Shown: positions 42,075-49,805 of the stretch, one piece after another | Numbering within the stretch: the stretch's first letter is position 1 | How the letters are laid out: every line of letters begins with the position of its first letter | From: Glycomyces lechevalierae | Lineage (GTDB): Bacteria > Actinomycetota > Actinomycetes > Mycobacteriales > Micromonosporaceae | Assembly (NCBI RefSeq): GCF_027622945.1 | Contig: NZ_JAPZVQ010000004.1 | Span: 186,001 to 250,000, forward strand | Direction of reading: 5' to 3' | DNA: 64,000 bases | Position numbers and translations under genes: made by a program | Notes under the pieces: generated by a model | What the model saw: the letters and a program-made list of their open reading frames with translations, nothing else | The model's database searches: none | Told to the model about the DNA's origin: nothing

Positions 42075-43313
42075 ATGGAGTCCGAAACGCAACCTATGGG
42101 GCGGCGGGTCGCCTACTGGCGACAACGCCGCGGCATGTCCCAGCAGGTCTTCGCCGACCGCATCGGCAAGTCCAAGAGCTGGGTCGACAAGATCGAACGC
42201 GGCGTCCGCCGCCTCGACAAGTACTCGGTCATCACCGAACTCGCCGAAGCCCTCAGCATCGACGCCGGGCAGCTGCTCGGCCGCGAACCCAAACGCCGCC
42301 CAGGGCTCGGCGGCTGCCTCGACCAGGTCGAGGTCGAATCCATCCGCCAATCCCTCGAACGCTACGAACGCCTCGGCCGCTTCCTCGAAGCCGCCCCGCT
42401 CGAATCCACCCCGATCCCCGAACTCCGCGGATCCGTCAACTACTGCTGGCTCGCCTTCGAGAAAGGCCACTACCCGGTCGTCGCCCGCTCCCTCATCCAG
42501 CTCCTGCGCGACACCCCCGTCGCCGAGGACCGGCCCGTCGGCGGCAGCAGCGCCGACGCCGCCGAACTCATGACGCAGGTCTACCAGATCGCCTCCACGG
42601 TCCTGCGCAAACTCGGTGAGGCCCAGCTCGCCTGGCTCGCCGCCGACCGCGCCATCTCCGCCGCCAACCGCGGCAACGACCCGCTCCTCGCCGGCATCGC
42701 CACGACCCGGGTCGCCAACGCGCTCAGGGCACTCGGGCGACACCAGGCCGCCCTCGACCTCAACGTCCAAGTCGCCCACGGCCTCATCTCCGAGACCGGC
42801 GGCGAGAACTCCACGCCCGCGCAGATCAGCGTCTACGGCGCCCTGCTTCTCCAAGGCGCCATGGCCGCCGCACTGGCCGGTGACAGCACCACCAGCGACG
42901 ACCTGCTCGACAGCGCCTCCCGCGCCGCCAACATCCTCGGCCGCGACGCCAACTACTACTACACGTCCTTCGGACCGACCAACGTCATGCTCCACCGCGC
43001 CGCCGCGTTCGTCGAACTCGGCGAAGGCGGCGACGCCCTCGCCGTCCACGAACGCATCCCGCCCGCCGCGCTGGCGGACCTCGTGGCCGAGCGGCGCGCT
43101 CACCACCACCTCGACATGACGCGGGCGTGCGTCCAGGTGGGGGACATGGAACGGGCGAGCCGCCACCTCGTCACGGCCGACCGCCACGCCCCGGCCGAGG
43201 TGCGCTGCCGCCCGGTCGCGATCGAACTCATCGACCAGATCCTGCACCGCACCAAGGGCGAGCCCGGCCAAGAACTGCGCCGCCTCGCCGAAGAAGTGGG
43301 TGCTCTGAACTAG
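42075..43313 (+). CDS. XRE-family helix-turn-helix regulator with TPR domain
   Basis: This protein has 412 residues from ATG 42075; GTG 42063 is the alternative. The N-terminal HTH is VAYWRQRRGMSQQVFADRIGKSKSWVDKIERGVRRLDKYSVITELAEAL. The rest is alpha-helical with TPR-like repeats (VYQIASTVLRKLGEAQLAWLAADRAISAANRGN, ATTRVANALRALGRHQAAL and others). Such proteins are abundant in actinobacteria and bind small peptides or partners through the TPR part. The target is unknown. Confidence 0.9.
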   Translation: MESETQPMGRRVAYWRQRRGMSQQVFADRIGKSKSWVDKIERGVRRLDKYSVITELAEALSIDAGQLLGREPKRRPGLGGCLDQVEVESIRQSLERYERLGRFLEAAPLESTPIPELRGSVNYCWLAFEKGHYPVVARSLIQLLRDTPVAEDRPVGGSSADAAELMTQVYQIASTVLRKLGEAQLAWLAADRAISAANRGNDPLLAGIATTRVANALRALGRHQAALDLNVQVAHGLISETGGENSTPAQISVYGALLLQGAMAAALAGDSTTSDDLLDSASRAANILGRDANYYYTSFGPTNVMLHRAAAFVELGEGGDALAVHERIPPAALADLVAERRAHHHLDMTRACVQVGDMERASRHLVTADRHAPAEVRCRPVAIELIDQILHRTKGEPGQELRRLAEEVGALN

Positions 43314-43346
43314 CCGCCCATCGGCTGCACCGGCAAGGTGCGTTCA

Positions 43347-43386
43347 GCGGTGTCCGGAGCCACGCTGCTCGAGCTCCGGACACCGC
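43347..43386 (+). terminator. Terminator of the XRE-TPR gene
   Basis: A perfect 14-bp stem (GCGGTGTCCGGAGC / GCTCCGGACACCGC) with a 12-nt loop is directly followed by the left end of the palindromic element. Confidence 0.8.
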
Positions 43387-43387
43387 C

Positions 43388-43577
43388 TTAGAGCCTGGCA
43401 GGTGGATCCGAGCGGTCGCTATCCGGCCCATTTCCCGCTCGCTTCGTTGTCGGCCCTCCAGATACAACGGGAGGACCTTCCGCGGCCTCGGCGACGGTTG
43501 CGAGCCGTAAATCGGCAGAGGGAGCGACCAAATGGACTCGGATACCGCCACCCCCGGATCCACCTGCCAGGCCCTAA
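43388..43577. mobile_element. MITE-like palindromic element with terminal inverted repeats
   Basis: The two ends are 22-bp inverted repeats with one mismatch. The perfect core is CCTGGCAGGTGGATCC (43394-43409) against GGATCCACCTGCCAGG (43556-43571), and the outermost bases are TTA and TAA. Inside them the arms stay partly complementary for about 30 nt more, sharing TATCCG and CCATTT. The element is 190 bp, non-coding and flanked by TA, as expected for a MITE of the IS630/Tc1 type that duplicates TA. No full-length parent is in the window, so mobility is inferred. Confidence 0.6.
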
Positions 43578-43587
43578 ACTTCCAAGC

Positions 43588-44412
43588 ATGCGCACGCTCA
43601 GCGAGATCACCGCGGCACTCGACGGCCTGTACCCGCGCCGCTGGGCCGAGGAATGGGACCGGGTCGGGCTCGTCTGCGGCCGCGGCGGCAACTCCGTGCG
43701 CAAGATCCTCTGCGTCGTCGACGTCGTGCCGGCCACCGTCATCGAGGCCATCGAGCACGACTGCGACCTCATCGTCGCCCACCACCCCCTCCTCCTGCGC
43801 GGCGTCTCCAGCCTCGACCCCGCCGCCGACTACAAGGGCGACCTCGTCCACACCCTCATCGAGTCCGGCATGGGCCTCTACGTCGCCCACACCAACGCCG
43901 ACGTCGCCAATCCCGGCGTCTCCGACGCCCTCGCCGACCGGCTCGGCCTCGTCGACCTCAGGCCCCTGCGGCCCCTGAGCGATCCCGAGCACCACGGCTC
44001 CGGGCGCGGCATCGGCCGCATCGGCCGCCTCCCCGCCCCGCTCACCCTCGCCGCGCTCCTCGAACGCGCCGCGAAGGCCCTCCCGCCCACCGTCGGCGGC
44101 GTCCGCGCCGCCGGCGACCCCGAGCGGCAGATCAGCACCGTCGCCGTCTGCGGCGGCGCGGGCGACTCGTACCTCGCCGACGCCGCGGCGGCCGGCGCGA
44201 ACGCCTACCTGACGGCCGATCTGCGCCACCATCCGGCCAGCGAACACGTGGCCCGGAGCGGCCCGGCACTCATCGACGCCGCCCACTGGGCCACCGAGCG
44301 ACCGTGGCTCGATATCGTTGCCGAGCAACTGTCCCGTCTGGTCGACGACGTCCTCGTCTCCGACCTCGACACCGATCCGTGGACCATCCATCAGAAAACC
44401 GGGGTGAACTAG
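43588..44412 (+). CDS. Nif3-like dinuclear metal-centre protein
   Basis: This protein has 274 residues from ATG 43588. TAAACT (43575-43580) lies 7 nt upstream, so the mRNA is probably leaderless and the -10 falls at the end of the palindromic element. Family signatures are WDRVGLVCG, DLIVAHHPLLLRGV, VAHTNADVANPGVSDALA, VAVCGGAGDSYL and LTADLRHHPASE, which include the metal-binding His/Asp/Glu residues. The biochemical role of the family is still uncertain. The zinc-ribbon gene follows at once. Confidence 0.93.
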   Translation: MRTLSEITAALDGLYPRRWAEEWDRVGLVCGRGGNSVRKILCVVDVVPATVIEAIEHDCDLIVAHHPLLLRGVSSLDPAADYKGDLVHTLIESGMGLYVAHTNADVANPGVSDALADRLGLVDLRPLRPLSDPEHHGSGRGIGRIGRLPAPLTLAALLERAAKALPPTVGGVRAAGDPERQISTVAVCGGAGDSYLADAAAAGANAYLTADLRHHPASEHVARSGPALIDAAHWATERPWLDIVAEQLSRLVDDVLVSDLDTDPWTIHQKTGVN

Positions 44413-44413
44413 G

Positions 44414-45196
44414 TTGAAAGCCGACCTTTTCGATCAGCGCCGACTGCTCGAACTCCAGGCGGTCGACACCCAGCTCACCCAGCTGGGCCAGCGCCGCAAG
44501 AAACTCGACGCCGACCCGGTCTACGCCACGGCCGTGCAGCGCCAGCGCGCCCTCGCCGACAAGGCCGCGAACCTGACCGGCGACCTCGCCGACCTCGACC
44601 GCGACATCGAACGCGTCGAACGCGAGGTCGAGCTCGTCACCAAGCGAGCCGAATCCGACCGCGCCCGCATGGCCTCCGGCGCCGCGACCGCGAAGGAACT
44701 CGAGGGGCTGCAGAGCGAACTCGAGTCCCTCGCCCGCCGCCAGGGCACGCTCGAGGACGACGAGATCGAGCTCATGGAGCGCCGTGAGGCCCTCGAGACC
44801 GAGCTCAACGAGGTCCGCCGCCAGGTCGAGGAGTCCCGCCAGGTCCTCGCCGACGCCGAGGCCGACCGCGGCCGCCAGGTCGGCGAGATCGACGCCGAGA
44901 CCGCCGACGCGAGCTCCACCCGCGAAGCGCTCGTCATCAACATCCCCGACCGGCTCGTGGAGCTCTACGAGCGCATCCACGCCAAGCAGCCCGTCGCCGC
45001 CGCCGAACTCGTCGGCCGCCGCTGCGGCTCCTGCCGGGTCGAGAAGTCCCCGGGCGACATGGTCCCGATCAAGGCCGCCCCGATCGACGAGGTGCTTCGC
45101 TGCGAGGAATGCGGCAGCATCCTCATCAGAACCGAACTGCCGCAATCGAAGCCGAGCTCGCTCGCGTCCGAGCACGAACTCAAGAAGTACACCTAG
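44414..45196 (+). CDS. Zinc-ribbon coiled-coil protein (CT398/DUF164-like)
   Basis: This 260-residue protein starts at TTG, right after the nif3 stop. Residues 5-180 form a long coiled coil; the C-terminus is a C4 zinc ribbon with RRCGSC and LRCEECGS. The Nif3 plus zinc-ribbon pair is a conserved actinobacterial arrangement. The function is unknown; chaperone or nucleic-acid scaffolding roles have been suggested for relatives. Confidence 0.9.
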   Translation: MKADLFDQRRLLELQAVDTQLTQLGQRRKKLDADPVYATAVQRQRALADKAANLTGDLADLDRDIERVEREVELVTKRAESDRARMASGAATAKELEGLQSELESLARRQGTLEDDEIELMERREALETELNEVRRQVEESRQVLADAEADRGRQVGEIDAETADASSTREALVINIPDRLVELYERIHAKQPVAAAELVGRRCGSCRVEKSPGDMVPIKAAPIDEVLRCEECGSILIRTELPQSKPSSLASEHELKKYT

Positions 45197-45208
45197 GCGA
45201 GTACGCGA

Positions 45209-45241
45209 AAGGGCGGGAGGCGCAATGCGCTTCCCGCCCTT
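45209..45241 (+). terminator. Terminator of the nif3 operon
   Basis: A 15-bp stem (AAGGGCGGGAGGCGC / GCGCTTCCCGCCCTT, one G-T pair) has an AAT loop. Confidence 0.85.
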
Positions 45242-45367
45242 GACGTTTCGTATTTGACCGACATATGCGATATGTACACCCGGGGGACCTCTGGATATAC
45301 AACCATCCAGTGCCTATGACGATTCGGGCCCGTCTGGTTTCACGTCTTCAGCGGTGACCCGTTCGCC

Positions 45368-46429
45368 CTAGGCCTTGCTGAACGCCGCCCAGCGCTCGAC
45401 GAGCTCAGTCGCCTTGCCCTCGTCGATGGCCTTGGCCGCCAACTCGAGGTTCGACTCGATGAGGCCCTTGCGGGTCTTCACGTCGTGCAGGTCGACGCCG
45501 TCGATCAGCCCCTGCCGCGACGCCAGGGCCGCCGCCGCGTTGATGAGGACCGCGTCCCGCACCGGCCGGTTCCCGCCCGCGAACACCTCGCGCGCGACCG
45601 CCGTGTTGAACACGATGTCGCCGCCGCGCAGCGCCTCCGCGCCCGCCCGCTCCAGGCCCCACTCGGTGATGTCGATGAACCCCTGCGAGACCCGCCCGCC
45701 CGAGGCGATCCACTCCGAGGTCGTGTCGGAGGTCGAGATCTCGTCCAGGCCGTCGTTGCCGCGGACCACGAACACCGAAGCGCCCCGCGCCGCGAACACC
45801 TGCGCCATGAGCGGCGCCTTCACCGGGTCCGCGCAGCCGATCAGGCCCGCCGCCGGCTGGCCCGGGTTCGTCAGCGGCCCCAGCAGGTTGAACACCGTCG
45901 GGATGCCCAGCGCCGCGCGCACCGGACCGGCGTGCCGCATCCCCGGGTGGAACGTCCGCGCGAACGCGAACCCGATCCCGACCTCGCGCACCGACGCCTC
46001 GACCCGCTCGGCCGTGGCCTCCAGGTCGACGCCCAGCGCCTCGAGCAGATCGGCCGAACCCACGTTCGACGACGCCGAGCGGTTGCCGTGCTTGATGACC
46101 GGCACACCCGTCGCCGCGACCACGATCGCCGCCATCGTCGAGATGTTCACCGAGTTCGAGCCGTCGCCCCCGGTGCCCACGATGTCCACCGCGACGCCCA
46201 GGTCGGAGAGGTCCAGGCGCGTCGTCTCGGCCAGCATGCGGCCCGCGATCGCACCGATCTCCTCAGGCGTCTCACCCTTTGAGCGCAGGAGCACCGCGAA
46301 CGCCGCGAGCTGCGCCGGATCGGCGTTCCCCGCCATGATCTCGGCCATGGCCCAGTCCGCGCTGGCCTCGTCGAGGTGGTCGCCGTTCGAAAGGCGCCCG
46401 AGGACGTCAGGCCAGGTGGGACTAGACAT
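45368..46429 (-). CDS. trpD: Anthranilate phosphoribosyltransferase
   Basis: This 353-residue protein has the PRPP-binding glycine-rich loop GTGGDGSNSVNISTMAA, KHGNRSASSNVGSADLLEALG and the catalytic-site helices, as in all TrpD enzymes. It transfers phosphoribosyl to anthranilate in tryptophan synthesis. As in other actinobacteria the gene stands alone, next to ctaE-qcrCAB, without other trp genes. The receiver-like gene lies just upstream on the same strand (23 nt), so the two may be co-transcribed. Confidence 0.97.
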   Translation of the reverse strand: MSSPTWPDVLGRLSNGDHLDEASADWAMAEIMAGNADPAQLAAFAVLLRSKGETPEEIGAIAGRMLAETTRLDLSDLGVAVDIVGTGGDGSNSVNISTMAAIVVAATGVPVIKHGNRSASSNVGSADLLEALGVDLEATAERVEASVREVGIGFAFARTFHPGMRHAGPVRAALGIPTVFNLLGPLTNPGQPAAGLIGCADPVKAPLMAQVFAARGASVFVVRGNDGLDEISTSDTTSEWIASGGRVSQGFIDITEWGLERAGAEALRGGDIVFNTAVAREVFAGGNRPVRDAVLINAAAALASRQGLIDGVDLHDVKTRKGLIESNLELAAKAIDEGKATELVERWAAFSKA

Positions 46430-46452
46430 AAGGACTCCTGAAAAGGGGGAGG

Positions 46453-46878
46453 TCAGGCGGCGCGCTGCGCCGGCGCCACGCCTTGTGCGCGGCTGACCAG
46501 CAAGTCTACTACCGTCTGCCCGGTTGTCACGGGGTTAAGGGGGTGCATGAGCACCGCGTCCGCCCGCGACCACGCCGCCAGCCACCGGTCCGCGGCCCGC
46601 GCCACGACGACCGCCAGCAGCGGCGGCTCGTCGAACTCGTCCCGCAACTGCCGGGCGATCCCCAGGCCGCCGGCGGGCTGCGCCTCGCCGTCGAGCAGCA
46701 CCAGGTCCACGGCGTACTTGTCGATCAGGGCCACCGCCTCGTCGTACTCGCCCGCGACGGCGTACTCGATCTTCACCCCCTCCACCGGCTCCTCGCCGAT
46801 CGCCGAGCGCATCTGCTCGATGACCGCGGGTCGATGGCTGTACAGCAGGACCGCGTACTCAGACGTTGAGGTAGTCAC
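46453..46878 (-). CDS. Degenerate response-regulator receiver-like protein
   Basis: This protein has 141 residues from GTG 46878, chosen because TAATAT lies exactly 7 nt upstream (leaderless). The fold pattern is that of a CheY-like receiver: a beta strand EYAVLLYS, then VDLVLLDGE with D63 at the phospho-acceptor position. The acidic pair is missing (Tyr-Ser at 13-14) and the conserved Lys is replaced by His in VLMHPLNP. It is therefore probably not phosphorylated in the standard way and has no output domain. It lies upstream of trpD. Confidence 0.75.
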   Translation of the reverse strand: MTTSTSEYAVLLYSHRPAVIEQMRSAIGEEPVEGVKIEYAVAGEYDEAVALIDKYAVDLVLLDGEAQPAGGLGIARQLRDEFDEPPLLAVVVARAADRWLAAWSRADAVLMHPLNPVTTGQTVVDLLVSRAQGVAPAQRAA

Positions 46879-47076
46879 GCTTCGCATATTAAACCGGCCA
46901 CACTGAAATGGGAAGAGCGGCGCGGTCGTTTCCGCCGAACCGAGTGCCCACATTGGCCGAACATGGAATGACCTGGGCACACGATGTGAGAAGCCTGGGA
47001 GCCTACCGCCGTGCGACACGCGCGAAAAACACACCCCATGCGCAGCTTGAGCCCGCCGGGCCGTAATAATGTGCGC

Positions 47077-47694
47077 GTGACTGCCGCCGAAGCAACTATC
47101 GACCCCAGCCGTATCCACTCACTGACGCGGCCCAACGTCGTCAGTGTCGGCACCATCGTGTGGTTGAGCAGCGAACTGATGTTCTTTGCGGGCCTGTTCG
47201 CGATGTACTTCTCCATCCAGGCCGCCGCGCCCGAGATGTACGAGGCCGGGTACGAGGCCTTGAAGATCCCGTACGCGCTCGTGTTCACCGTGATCCTCGT
47301 GGCTTCCTCGATCACCTGCCAGCTGGGCGTCTTCGCCGCTGAGCGGGGCGACGTGTACAAGCTGCGACTCTGGTTCGCGGTCACGTTCGTCATGGGCCTG
47401 GTGTTCGTCCTCGGACAGGTGAACGAGTACCGGCACCTCATCGTCGACGAGGGCCACCCGATCTCGGACAACGGCTACTGGACGATGTTCTTCCTGACCA
47501 CCGGGTTCCACGGCCTTCACGTGACCGGTGGCCTCATCGCCTTCATCGTCTACCTCATCCGGACGACGATGGGGCGCTTCACCCCGGCCCAGGCCACCGC
47601 GTCCATCGTGGTGTCCTACTACTGGCACTTCGTCGACGTCGTCTGGATCGCGCTCTTCGCCGTGATCTACTTCCTTCCGATGGCCCAGTACTGA
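47077..47694 (+). CDS. ctaE: Cytochrome c oxidase subunit III
   Basis: This protein has 205 residues from GTG 47077 behind a TAATAAT -10 region (leaderless); GTG 47071 is possible. Five transmembrane helices; [32 protein letters not shown] and [14 protein letters not shown] are subunit III signatures. It belongs to the aa3 oxidase that forms a supercomplex with the bc1 complex in actinobacteria. The qcrCAB genes follow; the catalytic CtaC and CtaD subunits must be elsewhere. Confidence 0.96.
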   Translation: MTAAEATIDPSRIHSLTRPNVVSVGTIVWLSSELMFFAGLFAMYFSIQAAAPEMYEAGYEALKIPYALVFTVILVASSITCQLGVFAAERGDVYKLRLWFAVTFVMGLVFVLGQVNEYRHLIVDEGHPISDNGYWTMFFLTTGFHGLHVTGGLIAFIVYLIRTTMGRFTPAQATASIVVSYYWHFVDVVWIALFAVIYFLPMAQY

Positions 47695-47794
47695 AACACC
47701 TCGGCCGGTCCGCAGTGGCGACACCACCGTCGAACCGACCCAAAGCAAGTCAGGCCCCGGCGTCCGCGCCGGAGCCGCATCCGAGAAATGCGAC

Positions 47795-47815
47795 GGCCGC
47801 CGCCCGGAGGCGGCC
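47795..47815 (+). terminator. Hairpin between ctaE and qcrC
   Basis: A 7-bp GC stem (GGCCGCC / GGCGGCC) has a 7-nt loop. It may be a weak terminator or an mRNA stability element within the ctaE-qcrCAB operon. Confidence 0.4.
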
Positions 47816-47883
47816 GCCGGCCGGACTGGGACCGCACAGGGCCCGCTCCGGTCCGAGAGCTAGATAAAGGTGAGGCAACAACC

Positions 47884-48693
47884 GTGGCTGCATCAGCGAA
47901 ACGCCGGCGAGGCTGGCGCAAGCGCCTCGGCGCGCTGGCCAGGTTCACCGGCGCACTGGTCATCGTCGGAGGGCTCTACTCGGCGTTCTCCCCGAGCCTG
48001 TACGCCCAGGAGGCCGAGTCCAACGCGATCGACTCCGAGGCCGTCAAGGGCCAGGAGCTCTACGACACGAGCTGCATCTCCTGCCACGGCGATAACGGCG
48101 AAGGCGTCGAAGGGCGCGGACCGAGCCTGATCGGCGTCGGCTCCGCCGCCGTCGAGTTCCAGGTGAACACCGGCCGCATGCCGATGGCCGCTCAGGGCGC
48201 GCAGGCCCCCAGCACGAACTACCCGGTCTTCACCGAAGAAGAGGCCGAGTGGCTCGGGGCGTACATCGAGTACCTCGGCGGCGGCGCCGAGACCCCCGAC
48301 GACCTCGACGCGATGGTCGAGGACGCCGACGTGGCCGCGGGCGGCGAGCTCTACCGCGTCAACTGCTCCTCCTGCCACGGCTACGCCGGCGGCGGCGGCG
48401 CCCTCTCCTCGGGCGCGCACGCGCCGTCCCTGGAGGGCGTCAGCAACGACGAGATCTACCAGGCGATGCTCACCGGCCCGCAGAACATGCCGGTGTTCGC
48501 CGACAACGAGCTCACCCCCGAGCAGAAGGCCGAGCTCATCGCCTACGTCCAGTACCTGGTGAACGACGACAAGGACCCGGGCGGGGTGTTCACTCTCGGC
48601 CGTTTCGGACCGGCCACCGAAGGACTGGCCATCTTCCTGGTCGGCATGACCGCGCTCCTGCTGACCACGCTCTGGATTGCAGGTAAATCGTGA
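47884..48693 (+). CDS. qcrC: Cytochrome bc1 complex di-haem cytochrome c subunit
   Basis: This protein has 269 residues from GTG 47884 with AAAGGTGAGG upstream. An N-terminal helix (LGALARFTGALVIVGGLYSAF) is followed by two c-type haem sites, SCISCHGD and CSSCHGY, and a C-terminal membrane anchor (LAIFLVGMTALLLTTLWIAG). This is the fused di-haem cytochrome c of actinobacteria, which passes electrons directly to the aa3 oxidase. The stop overlaps the qcrA start (GTGA). Confidence 0.97.
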   Translation: MAASAKRRRGWRKRLGALARFTGALVIVGGLYSAFSPSLYAQEAESNAIDSEAVKGQELYDTSCISCHGDNGEGVEGRGPSLIGVGSAAVEFQVNTGRMPMAAQGAQAPSTNYPVFTEEEAEWLGAYIEYLGGGAETPDDLDAMVEDADVAAGGELYRVNCSSCHGYAGGGGALSSGAHAPSLEGVSNDEIYQAMLTGPQNMPVFADNELTPEQKAELIAYVQYLVNDDKDPGGVFTLGRFGPATEGLAIFLVGMTALLLTTLWIAGKS

Positions 48694-49805
48694 GTGCCCA
48701 CAACGACAGCAACCCGCCCGAACCGGTGGACCTGAGCAACCCGAAGCTCAGCCGCTTCGAGGTCTACAAAGAGGGCCTGCGTCGCGACGACATCGAGATC
48801 ATCCATTACGAACCGCGTTTCAAGAAGCCGGGGACGAAGGCCGAGAAGCGCATGGAGCGCATCGTCGGCGGGCTGTTCCTGTTCGCCGGCCTCTTCGCGA
48901 CCGCGTTCGTGGTGGCGTACATCTGGTGGCCGTGGGAGTACGACGGCCCCGCCACCTGGCGCGACCTCCAGACCTGGTACACGCCGGTGCTCGGCACCTC
49001 GCTCGGCCTCGCGCTCCTGTGCTTCGCCGTGGGCGTGCTCACCTGGGCGAAGAAGCTGCTCCCGATCGAGGAGCTGGTCCAGGACCGCCACGACGGCGGC
49101 TCCACCGCGGACGACCGCAAGATCGCCGAGGCGACCGTCGACAACATGGTCGAGGACATCGGCCTCAAGCGCCGGCCGTTCCTGGTGAAGGCCGCCCTCC
49201 TGGGCGCCGCGCCGCTCGGCCTGGCCGCGATCGCCCCGCTGGGCGCGCTCATCAAGGACCCGGGCGACATGCTCACCGTCACGGGCTGGAACGCCGAGCG
49301 CCACAACGACGGCGAGCCGATCCGCTTCATGATGAAGGACGGCGCGCTGGTCCGCCCGGACATGGTCTCGGTCGGCGGTCAGATCACCGTCTACCCGGCC
49401 ATCGACCACGGTGCGACCAACCAGTTCCCGACCTCGCCGGTCCTGCTCATCCACCTGCGGGACGCCGACGCGGAGGTCCTGCGCGGCAACCTGTACCCGA
49501 TGTACCAGGACGTCGACGCCCTGTGGGGCAACTTCGTGGCCTACTCGAAGATCTGCACCCACGTCGGCTGCCCGACCAGCCTCTACGAGCAGCAGAGCCA
49601 GCGCCTGCTGTGCCCGTGCCACCAGTCCCAGTTCAACGTGGTGGACAACGCCGCTCCCGTCTTCGGACCGGCCACCCGGCACCTGCCGATGCTGCCGTTC
49701 ACCGTCGACGAAGAGGGCTTCTTCATCGCGAAGTCGGACTTCCTGGTGCCCCCGGGGCCGGCGTTCTGGAACCGCCCGTCCCTCCCCGAGGAGGATGAGA
49801 AGTGA
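48690..49805 (+). CDS. qcrA: Cytochrome bc1 complex Rieske iron-sulfur subunit
   Basis: This 371-residue protein has three N-terminal membrane helices, the actinobacterial type, and a C-terminal Rieske domain with the [2Fe-2S] motifs CTHVGCPTS and CPCHQSQF. It overlaps both neighbours by 4 nt (GTGA), so translation is coupled. Confidence 0.97.
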   Translation: MSAHNDSNPPEPVDLSNPKLSRFEVYKEGLRRDDIEIIHYEPRFKKPGTKAEKRMERIVGGLFLFAGLFATAFVVAYIWWPWEYDGPATWRDLQTWYTPVLGTSLGLALLCFAVGVLTWAKKLLPIEELVQDRHDGGSTADDRKIAEATVDNMVEDIGLKRRPFLVKAALLGAAPLGLAAIAPLGALIKDPGDMLTVTGWNAERHNDGEPIRFMMKDGALVRPDMVSVGGQITVYPAIDHGATNQFPTSPVLLIHLRDADAEVLRGNLYPMYQDVDALWGNFVAYSKICTHVGCPTSLYEQQSQRLLCPCHQSQFNVVDNAAPVFGPATRHLPMLPFTVDEEGFFIAKSDFLVPPGPAFWNRPSLPEEDEK

